A stretch of 32,688 bases of DNA, from positions 1-32,688 of the IMG/VR virus record IMGVR_UViG_3300044613_002573, one strand, 5' to 3'. Position numbers and translations under genes: made by a program. The DNA is from a virus. Below, piece after piece: positions 17,201 to 25,400 of this stretch. The first letter of the stretch is position 1. Each line of letters starts with the position of its first letter. The notes beneath the pieces were generated by a model. The model was given only the letters and a program-made list of their open reading frames with translations, was not told the DNA's origin and ran no database searches.

Positions 17201-17727
17201 AACGGATGCAGGCTGCATTTGATACCGACAAAGTTGGCCTATCCGGAACGAACCCAACAGAGCGTAGGGATTGGCAACGCAGAGGAATCCCGACGAGCGT
17301 GGTGAGGGAGATGATCCGCACGGGGATGATTGACAGTGCCGCAACAGTCTGGGGCGATGAGGGTCTTGACTCACAAATTCGCAGGACTACGAACAACGTC
17401 TACGAAGCCCTCATTGACTTCATCAACAAGAATGCTCCAACTGGCAAGGCACCGACGACAAGGCTCAAGGACGAGATTGCGGGAGCCTCAAACCTCGCAG
17501 TGACCCTGCCGCGTGCTGCCAGCAGGAAGAACCGTACGTATTCGGCCAACAACCCCAATGAGAACCTGGTTTCCCAAGACGCAATGCAGGCAATGGTTGA
17601 CAGGCTGAACGAGAAACTCGGCACGAATTTCACTATTGACGATGTATTCAGTGACGAGCAACTCCGCGCAGCCGACGAACGACTCCGTGGTGGCGTTACG
17701 TCATGGAGCAAAGGAAAACAAACCTAG
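7759..17727 (+). CDS. Giant polyprotein 1: prohead protease - ArdC - SF1 helicase
   Basis: A single open frame of 3322 codons. Order: HK97-family prohead protease (1-175); Pro/Met-rich linker; cysteine cluster Cys380, Cys383, Cys392, Cys405; a small folded region to 540; a basic disordered stretch with a calcium-loop-like FDPDNDGWVDEG (601-612); TDEELxxEY repeats (902-980); ArdC antirestriction domain (1055-1330); a complete UvrD/FBH1-like helicase (1490-2630); GRGRPK and an acidic tract (2707-2752); and an unrecognised C-terminus (2820-3322). Nine LSSG motifs divide these parts. Ordinary prohead proteases are about 180-250 aa, so this is an extreme fusion. It resembles the 'polyvalent protein' concept of injected multi-domain cargo. 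All domains are in frame, so an assembly artefact is unlikely. The position after the portal fits a head protease, and the tail domains suggest DNA protection and processing after ejection. Confidence 0.93.
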   Translation: MSFDSFEYKTTSEYAESVKAGAINLDEAQGIVECFVAGIGNKDSVGDIVSSGAFTKSLMRRKPRVVWGHNWNDPIGKVLEIYEVGPNDRRLPLKMKMAGIGGLFARVQFNLQSEKGREAFANVAFFGEEQEWSIGYKTLRAQYDQKSQANIIHELELYEVSPVLHGANQLTGTISVKADDPYAMDPMYGPATTMVKPKPEPDAMAMQKMMETQLSEMLGMKVSVVEFDEQNVTYAKPDADGGMQKYKCPYMRDGGRFMFGAPKPVIIAPAAGVPVMPNMPMPANEPQRVMRPTQMPGIPVAIKPGTSGMVMVPLPPVQYENQPAQGPVDKNNLDKEEADLRDALLKIVKRHGRFNEDSSGVWAGYKPAAENYVAKIGVKCANCVFYEGGSTCKIIAIPVEPEGKCRFAVIPKGVVVADPMAKKQYDMESGADEQDYVEELEEKYPGELAVAAVRGALKRRRGKNSKYKMLSEYGSSDDKGDMPYVIPVTPNEAFAVKQALDPIFDYYRAETFVDIDGIIIKSGASFDMIEAVDNALQNVKKKALSKPEEKSLGYRIGRAVGSRLADRPSIGRGGKGRRRGLDVDLPTGGNPGSRKPTGSNFDPDNDGWVDEGTTRPRFVGARTPQPNAAAARTVAPQQERRSVADRLASSRDLNRHGLPNENPDMLDPREAEKRREFDGISNNWLKSGSGWKSKPRKEGDRTSSPDLLRGRELGENQARLSWNGSRTGNLRRPRGFDEQDRSSDDYFDWYYGHVNRMGSFLSALNRMDPATAKRRISPDEKRGIEESIIDSVASKVPDLSGNRQEDERLKMWLEMNGFDGRLSSGQRNKEPKKFTERAVVPFDPYGDDFDPDNPYGDENEPFQFGGRSGEDFYDMVIEEFLGPEAPRDRMSSGRRQDDERATDEELLRDYEEQVRLGKAGPPTDEELEQEYQQWVNKFLDERELDEPIRPSDKELMAEYERMIEEGELRPPTDEELEAEYQDRLRRGEIDESGEDARNDIGRLSSGYRSYLAQPEERRTPRQVQKYDGYVAASLSSGKRKPSAPANADEQGELILKGSPKLQEIYDRFSEEVIAALEAAMQDPTGVKWEIPWRTTSAPRNPVTEKPYTGIRYNLVLLNAVKMSRGYDTSKWAGAAQWRRRNQMLRGDRSAVVEIDEERGVDILVPQVVDGRKTGNYYVRRVYNVADVKGLPESEYKKEEPINPDQAAKELDQAINNEIRPKIKTGSDDGAFYRPSEDVIYMPDFESFVSAERYYSTLLHETTHWTGHPTRNDRPQRNLFGTPEYAYEELIAEIGASQALSLFGLTLGPREDHVQYLKSWVSLLREDKDALRRAVDEAQEAVDAMLEKSPTMRRFYGVQESEVTARREGFRRRKIGVELPMAEGMEGSERIKGGKKAGKMPTSGPVSGYPTEMLSSGRRLSAGQRDSLPTHASGLSREERDIYEPFGASQRGRDGRVMDLGGRLSSGAKRGPIKDRNGKGEIERTPDDVSVREIFDFSFDPTDQQRDILDTLLAVVFGKTGKKTGVVSVSAGAGTGKTTTLKTVMKGIDRLFDFGIFDRLKGDAKDKAIADKKDYLDKFYPEMIKKAIKDAKISGKTKLANLSDDEFSTVIKSLQSEAKKLKGFYIVFGKKNEEDADVEFPENTAASTLQKLAWWGLRRGIGDELYGRGMRKKIALGMLKKRKHPKSKAGPKKVTFVDAQGNEVEFDGMNPGWRELGYKMVTNGISVDKYLDLEKRAEEIATRLRAGEQIPDAENPFAQTVNGQRYLLTNSQLGSVLFRALSNFLLSGDDEPSAKHFMNTKVQEEQLQYKINNGITVAADDISYPEISQLAVDAIKKLWDDMRDDNSSLLPHQGAVEKLWALTRPSLKSSPGMIQHASKEQVRVPQASGLLKRAEEEAKRIFNGKIDDFKIAEAMASLVIEPGDLDGKKAKDFTGYVVISANRSPNGQWTMTVAKPYGADPKDPAALTMIDEAQDMNEVMLRVLQDNADEVPLVMVGDPRQAIMAWRGAMDVLSATDADYGLALTESFRYGPLIAHMANIILAQGNLDDLDTKGERTFAHVVGRADDLIKKLFTFEGIGGEDKLQERVSHIQHVFQTELAELAAARPELGIKKDSDGLYKLTELRSRDKTAFENAAREFRDMLTTRAQGTFIGPDDDVDAILTATNAGIIDAAIQFALSPAGQRSRVGGKPTAVVIPASRWKEMVDLLRHVQYVQQQDKSKWTKPEPSSLIGDEWEWDKIKGMTNSSQHGPLRALLNLVTKPIAGEDKPFSASTWLKMFQETRTDTPLEGAPLPIQFIKSRKELRLTDLVDHPERNGDNLAGADLAKIAARTGKGQGQGTGDQSKSREARYNIIPDPLSADTKRVYYTLDFSEDDAWNGRVFISGGGAAGAKQDKQRNTQGGVGQYHDDIQRAVQKLIDDGVITASEARFMPEISKIKTRDGESRAEDAFVIQGSGRTEAERNDRTAFIVSRIGTMVRQSASGQVGDMEIMTATTAKGKEWDRVRLWKDFTPPQKPFKWDTASPEERERQVAKTLDFLTPLADGRMKKKAISQIYGIPMKDLDRYSRQGAQGRAALRDLLKPLVEERLKTTNAIEGVDYREKLNLHYVAITRAKRALDMGAAMYKIYLQDANEVRKYEKSIEEGLGEVDENGNPRILPGAKKPSYWNLPKSYADRADDDPIFDPDADGGEPIGDLPTVDETPEQPKKGRGRPKAEEDEDIVGGPQFDDDEDEDSGPSDNIDLDSEDDDGDEASQALSSGRRAVGGASPRPSATGRTRVGEPERTLSSGVGPRLRERGEAAGRPAAMGGRSGRMINRLSSGNRNLQVPSYLSGLGDEIDDEDVARAANVWRGIRNTGIPLTMTGAESGAERQQKFDRAMKSVGSQVKQGGQVTVGDVSKNDPEDAASNTWMLPVSRLMETLRVPLNFDVERDESGAIVSTRATQTRSINADELATMLGLPPQEAQKLRDPQAGISHDDVRRLVAAIANSDDFPAWQYFGSVSFRTAGRDAVAQRGVIGENMNRRLMRDRFIIETFGEDAYPHWYDRDEGQYISPEEYADLGEVSPSAKFRAFGSFERSAGEPTRTPFSGAEVEIMTRDYIDAMRGDEGRPTPITVSKAEGAEIRSSYPLDSLLDHLGIARDENWTEELRKRMQAAFDTDKVGLSGTNPTERRDWQRRGIPTSVVREMIRTGMIDSAATVWGDEGLDSQIRRTTNNVYEALIDFINKNAPTGKAPTTRLKDEIAGASNLAVTLPRAASRKNRTYSANNPNENLVSQDAMQAMVDRLNEKLGTNFTIDDVFSDEQLRAADERLRGGVTSWSKGKQT
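9375..9384 (+). other. A10 run, candidate slippage or frameshift site
   Basis: Ten consecutive A bases encode the end of Val539 and Lys540-542 in polyprotein 1. With one extra A, or a -1 ribosomal shift, the frame reads AGC GCT AAG TAA and stops; with one A fewer it reads AAG CGC TAA and stops. Either slip gives a protein of 543-545 aa that holds the protease and cysteine cluster without the cargo. Runs of nine or more A are known sites of transcriptional slippage. Whether it is used is inference. Confidence 0.5.
10462..10698 (+). repeat. Four TDEELxxEY protein repeats
   Basis: Polyprotein 1 residues 902-910, 923-931, 951-959 and 972-980 read TDEELLRDY, TDEELEQEY, SDKELMAEY and TDEELEAEY, spaced by 21, 28 and 21 residues. 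The region is strongly acidic and predicted helical. The repeats are visible in protein more than in DNA. The role is unknown; a spacer or a protein-binding array is possible. Confidence 0.75.
10921..11748 (+). other. Domain: ArdC-type antirestriction protein (polyprotein 1, residues 1055-1330)
   Basis: The N-terminal half resembles the ArdC single-strand DNA-binding domain, with EIPWRTTSAPRNPVTEKPYTG around 1090-1109 and the following RYNLVLL strand-helix. The C-terminal half is the zincin-like metallopeptidase: LLHETTHWTGH with His1259, Glu1260 and His1263, and the third-ligand helix YAYEELIAEIGA with Glu1287/Glu1288. ArdC proteins protect incoming plasmid DNA from restriction. Here the domain is flanked by LSSG motifs at 1034 and 1413, so it could be released as a piece of about 379 residues. 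Confidence 0.85.
12226..15648 (+). other. Domain: UvrD/FBH1-like SF1 DNA helicase (polyprotein 1, residues 1490-2630)
   Basis: All core motifs are present: Q motif FDPTDQQRDIL (Gln1504), Walker A AGAGTGKT (1530-1537), motif II DEAQD (1970-1974), motif III GDPRQAIMAWRGA (1996 on), motif IV LTESFRYG (2023-2030), motif V TAKGKEWD (2494-2501) and motif VI VAITRAK (2607-2613). The spacing I-II (about 430) and IV-V (about 460) is larger than in typical UvrD, so extra subdomains are inserted. It would translocate 3'-5' on single-stranded DNA if it behaves like the family. The LSSG copies at 1463 and 2755 bracket it. Confidence 0.9.
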
Positions 17728-17846
17728 ACAAGAAAGATAAACGGCAAAACATACTAATTCACCAGTCGTAGACATGGTAGGTTATACTTAAATTCCGAAA
17801 TTTAGTTGTCTGAAATATGACACAAGGTCGCAAAAGCAGGAGCGTT
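17728..17846 (+). promoter_or_regulatory. Gap before the acidic protein: possible promoter and small palindrome
   Basis: A good -10 box TATACT lies at 17783-17788, with only a weak -35 (TTCACC, 17758-17763, 19-base spacer). Immediately downstream TAAATT and AATTTA (17789-17794 and 17799-17804) form a 6-bp inverted repeat around CCGA, which could be an operator or just AT-rich sequence. AGGAG at 17838-17842 is the ribosome binding site for the ATG at 17847 and argues against the in-frame start at 17817. Confidence 0.35.
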
Positions 17847-19415
17847 ATGGCATACAACGAGAAAGCAACTGTCAGCATTGACGCAGAGGGTGAAGTCCTC
17901 AAGTGCGCCAAGGGTGCTGCTCCTGGTGAGTGCGGGTACGTCAAGGGTGCGCCAATTTGCGCCAAGTGCGGTGCGACACCAGTCGAAATGAAGATGGTTC
18001 CAGTTGCCGAGGACGAGATGATGGACGACGAAGAGATGATGGACGACGAGGAGATGACCGAAGAGGAGATGGCCGCGAAGAAGACGAAGCGCATGGCCAA
18101 GCGCTCCTCCAAGGGCATGGGCATGAAGCCTCCAATGGCCGATGGCGAGATGATGGATGACGAAGAAGAGATGTCCGACGATGAGGACATGATGGACGAT
18201 GAGGACGTAATGACTCCCGTCAAGTCCAAGAAGATGATGAAGAAGAAGTCCAAGGGAATGAAGAAGCGCAAGGCCATGGGCGGAGCCATGATGTCCGATG
18301 ACGAAGAGGACATGGACGAAGAGGAGATGGAAGACACCGAGGAAGCCATGGATGAGGCCGAAGAGGCCATGGATGACATGGAAGAAATGGTGGATGACGA
18401 ACTTGAGGAGATGGAAGACGAAGAGGATGAAGAGGACGAAGAAGATGCCGAAATGGGCACGAAGTCCTTCTCTGCCAAGGATCCATACTGGAACGAGGTG
18501 CGCAGTGCGCGCATTCGCTCCATGGGGATGAAGGCTTCCGACCTCGGTTCACTCGGCTATGTCTGCGCGCTTGAGCGCAAGGCTTACCCCGGTTCTGCTC
18601 CTGTCTGTGCTGACTGCCCCGGTGGCTGTGTTGCAGAGAAGGGCATGCCAGGCATTCTCCATGCTGAGGGTCTCGCTGAGAAGATGTTCAACGGCACGGT
18701 CGTTGACTCTGGCTACTCGCCGGATGCCGACATGTTCGTGGTTGATGTTCAGACCAAGGATGGGCGTGTCAATGAAGTATTCATTGACGGAACAAACGCC
18801 CAGATGATGGGTTTCCACCGTCTGGATCGCTCCGCCTACGACGTCAAGTCGGCATATGATGGCTACAAGTTGATTGACTTCACTCAGGCTGCGGAGATTG
18901 CAGTCAAGTCAATTGACGGCAGCGTCATCGCGGTTGAGCCGGACGTGTTTGAGGGCTTTGATGCCTACGCGGTTGAGATTGAGGGCTTTGACGGCAAGTC
19001 GTACGACGTGTTCGTCGGTCTTGACGGCGAAGTACTCGGCTATGACCGCTACGAACTTGACGAGGCCGAGGAGATTGAGGCTGAGGCTGCAGAACTTGCC
19101 CTCAAGCGTGCGTTCTCTGAGGATCGCCGCATGGAACTGGCGAAGGAGGGCATGGCCCTTCCGGACGGTTCGTACCCAATCGTCAACGAGTCGGATCTAC
19201 GCAATGCAATTCAGGCATTCGGACGCGCCAAGGACAAGGAAGCGGCCAAGAAGCACATCATGAAGAGAGCGCGAGCCCTCAAACTTGAGAGCCTCATTCC
19301 AGCCAACTGGATGGCCGGTGCCGATGAGAAGATCGCGTCAGTGACAGATGATGCCGAGTTCATGGCTGCAATCGCTGAGTTCCAACTGCTTGAAGACCAG
19401 ATCGACGAAAACTAG
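17847..19415 (+). CDS. Cysteine- and acid-rich protein with PepSY-like repeats
   Basis: A 522-aa protein of unknown function. An N-terminal cysteine pattern (ICAKCG) is followed by a long Met/Asp/Glu-rich segment (about residues 55-205) with repeated EMMDDE units broken by short lysine-rich patches. A second cysteine set follows (Cys240, Cys254, Cys257, Cys261), then two PepSY-like repeats (about 277-325 and 346-405, with VNEVFIDG and YDVFVGLDGEVLGYD). The C-terminal module ALPDGSYPIVNESDLRNAI to PANW (437-488) is one I know from many phage head and protease proteins (DUF6582-like). It sits where a scaffold or internal head protein would be expected, and the acidic segment could act as scaffold. 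This is inference. AGGAG four bases before the ATG supports the start; the frame extends to 17817 without a site. Confidence 0.85.
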   Translation: MAYNEKATVSIDAEGEVLKCAKGAAPGECGYVKGAPICAKCGATPVEMKMVPVAEDEMMDDEEMMDDEEMTEEEMAAKKTKRMAKRSSKGMGMKPPMADGEMMDDEEEMSDDEDMMDDEDVMTPVKSKKMMKKKSKGMKKRKAMGGAMMSDDEEDMDEEEMEDTEEAMDEAEEAMDDMEEMVDDELEEMEDEEDEEDEEDAEMGTKSFSAKDPYWNEVRSARIRSMGMKASDLGSLGYVCALERKAYPGSAPVCADCPGGCVAEKGMPGILHAEGLAEKMFNGTVVDSGYSPDADMFVVDVQTKDGRVNEVFIDGTNAQMMGFHRLDRSAYDVKSAYDGYKLIDFTQAAEIAVKSIDGSVIAVEPDVFEGFDAYAVEIEGFDGKSYDVFVGLDGEVLGYDRYELDEAEEIEAEAAELALKRAFSEDRRMELAKEGMALPDGSYPIVNESDLRNAIQAFGRAKDKEAAKKHIMKRARALKLESLIPANWMAGADEKIASVTDDAEFMAAIAEFQLLEDQIDEN

Positions 19416-19424
19416 GAGTGCCCT

Positions 19425-22400
19425 ATGGCCGACAGAGGGCGTAGGGTAGAGAGGCACATACTCTCTAAGCGCCTTATTGTTGACGACTATCTCGCGGTCA
19501 ACCACAACGACCGTGCGGTGGCATTCAAGCAGGCAATCAACGCATCGCTGAGTACATCGGCGCTCAATCCCGATGTCGCAACAAAGGCGGCGATGGGAAT
19601 GGGTGGGCCAAACAGCGACGATACGGACAACAGGAAGCGCGAATTTTCCGCAGATGCACGTCCAGGAGTTGAGACCAACGAACGCGGCTGGCGCTGGGAG
19701 ACGGCGAAATCGCGTGAGCCCGGCGACCAACTATTTCTGTTCCCCTCTTACAGAAGCAGAAAGTCACTTAGCACTGAGCCAAACTTTGGCTGGTTGCCAA
19801 ATGAGCCGGAGGATTATTCCTCATTTGAGGAAATGCTTGAGCGCGTTAGGAACAAGCCATCCGTAAAGATCACCAAGTATCCGGTAAACCCCAAGACCGA
19901 TGACATAAACCGTGATGCAGGGGTTGACATTGATCCATTTTCGATCATGTCCGGCATGTCGTATGAGGAGCGCAAAAAGCGCAGAGAAGAAAAAAAAAGC
20001 AATAAAAACGAAATAAAAACAAAGAATCTTGGCAGGTCATTAAAGGACCGCATCCCCGGCGGAACGCTCGTTGCGCGCGCCGCCGCGATGGCCGGTGTTG
20101 TCATTGATGAACGCAATAAATTCCGGTGCCCACCCGGCACCCCTGCCGCAAACCAGTTCACCGATCGCACTGGTAGCAACTGCTTTGGCTTCAGCCCGTC
20201 GCGTTTTGGACGTTTTGCTGCCCAAATGGCGCGAGAGGTCTACCCAGAGGGCGCTGACCCGAGTGGTCTACGTGGTGGGGTTCGTGGCCTATTTGACTTC
20301 CTTTATACCGGCAGAGGTTCGTACAGCGCACCAGAAGATTTTGGCCGTACTCCGTATTTTGATCCAGTTACCGGTGAGCCAAATGCTCCCATGGATTGGA
20401 GAACCGCAGATCCACCACAAGGAAAGCGATGGATCAAGAACGGTTTTGCAAATGCGCAAGACAAGGTTGCTGCGAATAAGGCCCAAGTACTGAGCCTTCA
20501 GCAGAGACTTGGAGTTGACACCAGCGACGAAGCACGCCGGACAAATGCCGACCTTGAAGAGACGATAGAAAAATTACGTCAATCTGGTGAGTGGGATGTC
20601 CAACTCCAGTCACTGACAGGCACTGGCGGCAAGAGAATGACCGAGCGCCAGGTTGAAGACTTTGTACGCGCGCGTCTTGAGTCAACGCCAGGGTGGCTCA
20701 ATCTATCCAAGCAGGAGCAGGACATACTCGTCCAAGCCGACAAGGTTCGGTACTACCAGACCGAGCGAGGCGTAATCGAAGGAATTCTAACCCAGTACGC
20801 GGAAAATCCAGAACTTGTACGCAACGTTGGAATTATCTCACTTCAGCCGATGCCAAGAAGGGGGATGGTTGACGAGGCAAGTACCGCTTTCTATGGCTCA
20901 GGTAGCAACTTGCGTGCCATCGTAAACATCAACATTGAAGAGATAATGAGCAACCAAGAGGCAATGTTGCCGAACATGGGGCCAAACGAGCGACTGGCAA
21001 TCGCGGCAGTTGGAACACGCACCGATGCGGAGGCCAGTAAGGCAGTTGCTGATTTCTTGGTGTCATCCGACGTTGCTGCTCGCGCAATGGCCGGAATGAT
21101 TGATGGCGCATACTCGTTCGCGGCGCATATTGGGCATCATGAAATTGGGCACGTACTTCAGGGCGCAGTGTTCATGGAGAACATCAGGGAAAGTCTTGCT
21201 GCCAAGGGGTACATAGAAGTTCCTCTCTTCAAGCGAGATGGTTCTCCGGATCTTGATTCAGCAGGAATTCAAAAAGTTGCGCGAGTTACGTCAATGGACC
21301 AACTTACTGGCGGTCAATTGATTCAACTCATGCAAGGAATGTCAAAGGAAATACATCCTGCTGATGTTGACGATGTAATGCGGCGCGCGTCCGTTGTATC
21401 GCTTCTTGCTGGAAACTATCCAGACCAATATAAAGCAGATGGAAACGATCCAGTCTGGCTGCTTGAACTTAGCGCCGAACTACACGCACTACGTTCACAG
21501 GGTTTGTTTACCGGAGAAGACCTTGATGCAGTGAACAAGTTTCTTGAATGGCAGGACGGACCGGCAGATCAGGCAGTCCAGAGACGGCGCGCAGAGTTTG
21601 ACGCCGCAGAGGCCGCACGTGAAGAAGCGGAGTCGTTCACACCCGACGAACCGACAGAGGTAGATATTGATCCAGCATCCGTGACGCCAGCGGAACTTGA
21701 GGAGATATACAAAGACCGGCTTAGCGACTATAGGGACGCAACCGCCGCTCGCCTGATGCAGGCCGAGGAGATGATTGAGCAACTAGACGAACGACAGACG
21801 ATCAGTTTCGGCTCCGAGATGGAAGTGGGGATGCTTGAAGTTGACGAAGAAGTCAATGCGATAACCGAGAGAATCCGGAGCATTGTTGGTGACAAACTCG
21901 CTGAGGATGGCTCCATCAAGATGGATGAACTTAGCGAAGAGTTGCAAAAAGAAATCATGCAACTTCAGTTCCAGCGACAAATCAAGGCCCTTGATCGCTC
22001 GCTCTACGACAAGGTTGCTGGAAGAACGCGCGATTCTTGGCAGAAGAGATACTCGGGCGTCGGCAAGAGCCGTGGTGCCCGCCAGCGATGGGACATCCTC
22101 ATGGAAGATGAGTTGCTGCGTGCTGGATGGGACAGGAAGACGAAGAAGCGACTCCAGACCCCTGATGCTGACTCTCCTGATGCCGACGTGCCGGAAAATA
22201 CCGTAGATCTCCAGTCGGTAAACGACAGTGTCCGTGAGTCGCTAAAGAAGGCTACGCCAGATCAGATTAAGAAAAAGATCATCAATAAGTACAAAGAACG
22301 CGCGCTGATAAAGGATAAGACCTCGGACGACTATCTCATTGCGACAGAAGAACTGGATGCAATGAGCAATGAGTATTTGTTGAAGTTACGTGCATCAGGC

Positions 22401-25400
22401 GATAAGCGGCGCACCGACACAATCCGTAAGGAACTCGTCCAAGAGGTTGAGGCATCTGTTCGTCCAAAGAAGAAGGACCTCAAGAAGTTCAAATCGCGCG
22501 ACGACATCAAGGAAAGCGCGAAGAAGGAACGGGCCACGCACCGCCGCAAACTGACCAAGGAACAAAGGGATGCAGTATCGGAACTTGGGACATTTGAAGA
22601 TGCCGAGATTCTCAGGATGCTTGACCCCCGCGAGCAGGTAGCAGCCGGACGTGCGATAAACAGGAACAACGCAAGGCTCAAGCGCCTTGGTATGAAGGCT
22701 GATCCAAAGTCAAAGGATGAGGGCTCGCTTGAAGAGCAGGTTGAAAACATCCTCATCCCAGCCATGGAGGCTATTGATAAAACAAGCGTTGACCAGCCGT
22801 TTGAAATGGAGACAGTGATGGAGATTGACCCATCACTCGTTTCTGGGCGCGCAATAGGCACAGAGCTTGAGATGAACGGATTCACCATTGGCACTCAGAT
22901 GGTCAATGGCAAGAGCCAAATTGACGTTCCAAAGACCGGACCGGGCGGACAAAAAGCACGTCGCGTCGTGGTTACCGTCAAGGCCGGTGACCGTGGCATG
23001 TTCACCAGTAGGCAGAAGGGAGACGATAGGGATATCTTCACAATGCCCCCCGGCCGCATGCGGATCATCGGCCGCGATCCAGATGGAACGGTCAGAGTTG
23101 AATTTGTTCACCAGTCGGATACACAGGAAGTTGTTGGAAAACTCGCAGTCACAATAGGTGATGGAACCGACGACGCAATTTGGAGAAAAGGCCAGCAGAA
23201 AAAACTCCAGAAGATATTTGACCGTTACGTCGTGTCCTCTGGGGATAGAGGCGACTCACGTGTCGGTCCACGCGACAGTGGTGATAGCGAGATCCGCGAT
23301 ACGAGCACTGCAGTAGTTGATTCAGTAGCGGAAATGGGTGGCTCATTTGCCGAGCCAATTGACGATCTTGATGGAACAGATTCTCCTGAGGCTGGTCGTC
23401 TCTCGTCTGGCGCGCGTCAAGCAGGCCCAACAAGCCCAATCACCCGCGAGGCACAGGAGGCAAAGCGCGCACGTCTCGCTGATGCCGTCCAGACACGTCG
23501 TCTGCAAACAACTGAACGAAGGAAACAGGAACTAGATACTGCAGACAAGCGCGTCACCGAGATGCGTGCAGCAATTGAACATTATGACAGAACAGGTGAA
23601 TGGCGTGGAGGCGAGTATGGAATCAGCCGCACCATCCATAATGAAGATGACCGTTTGGACACTGCATTAGATCTTGACGACAAAACTGACCAGACAAATT
23701 GGACCAGAGAGGAACTTGAGTCATTCTTCCGCGAAGACTTTATACAGAGTAATCCTGGCGCAACTGAAGAGCAAATCCGTGAACGAGTGTCCGCCAGGAT
23801 GTCTTCATTTAGGGATTCGCTCTCACGGAAACTTGATCTATATGAGAAAGAAGCACGACTAAAGAAACACAACCTTGAGGCAGAAGCACAAAGGCGCAGT
23901 CAGAATACGATAGATATTGAGGATCTTCCCGATGAAGTTGTTGACATGCTTGCGGCAGAGAGTGCGCATATAGGTAGTCTTGCAAAAGAAAAGCAAGATC
24001 AGTTATTTTCAACTGGTGATCCATCTACAAAAGCGGTAGTACATAGCGGCGCGGCCGAACTTGCTGGAGGGGTAATCGATCCAAGTAGGTCGGTTGGGAC
24101 AGAAAGTGGAGGTGGCGATGCAATAATGTCCGACACAGCCCAAATTAACAGAAATCAGGCCGCGTATGCACGTGAACAACTGCGCAAGACTAAAACACGA
24201 ATCTCAGGAATGGGAGATATTCGTGCATGGCTTGAATCGGATGATGATGAAATTGTTTTCACTTCAATGGATGAGTTGGAAAATGTACCATTAACAATTA
24301 ATGGCACAAATATACGTGGAGTCATGCAGGACTCCGGTCGTGTTGTTCTGAGGAAATCAGAACTTTCAAAATCCGAACGTCGTTCAATTGAAGATTTTGT
24401 TAGTGAAGCGGAAGAAGCTGAACTGCTTAAAACAATAACCAAACTAGAGAAAGCAGCGGAGATTCTTGAGCGAAACGACAATCAATATATGTCTGTTCAT
24501 TCACGAATCAGCCCTGAGGGGATTGGATTTGCGAAATCGCCGGGTTATTACGGTAGGCATGCATACAAAGTTGTTCCCAGTGATGTAGCCGAGTATCCAT
24601 TACTTGGAGAAATGGAAAGAGGTACGAATCCAGTAATCAAAGACGAACTCATGGAAAGGCGCTGGAAAACACAAGCAGCGCGCGGCGCGACGCACCTTGT
24701 TATTGGCAAAACTGACGAAGATATTGTAGACATTATGGAAGCGTCTGATGAGCGTCAAATACTCTCACGCCTTGCTCCGGTCATTGGTATTTCTACGCCG
24801 GTTCCCGCATCAATTGCCTACAACCCAAACGCAGGCAGTTCTGGAATGGGACCAAGTAAAACTCAAGAAATGGGACTTCTTACTCAAAAAACAGGACCAG
24901 CAATCATTGCCCGCGCCCTGAAGCAACTCAAGCGCGACGGTCGCGTTGACATGGATACGGTTCTCTCCGATCCGACGCTGGCACCGGATGACATGCCATC
25001 AGCATCACTTAGTTCTGGACGGCGCGGTGAAGGACCTACTGCTGGTAGTGGAGTATCCCGTGCTCTCGGCATGGCTGCTGGCGGAACAATCAGAAGCCGT
25101 GCGACGGGGAAGGTAGTAGACAAGATCTTGGAAAGGACCGGCGCTGACGAAGATACAAAAGCCAATGTAAAAGTCGGTCTTGGATTGATTTCCGCCTTTG
25201 GTGCCGGTGGTCCTGCTGGTGCGGCGACGTACGTTGCTGTTGAAGCCGCAAGAAGAGGCGGCAGGGATCTTGCTGAATTCGTGGTTGACGAACTCGTAGA
25301 GCGCGGCAGAATGACCCCCGAGCAAGCCGGTAGAGCCATGGACGCCGTTGACAGGATTGCTCCTAATGGCCTTCCGGATGGAGCCAAGAGAAAACTTGGG

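Noticed and set aside
17759-18523. Minus-strand frame of 254 codons, almost pure serine
   Set aside because: It is the complement of the repeated GAT/GAC/GAG/ATG codons of the acidic protein; no start site or motif.
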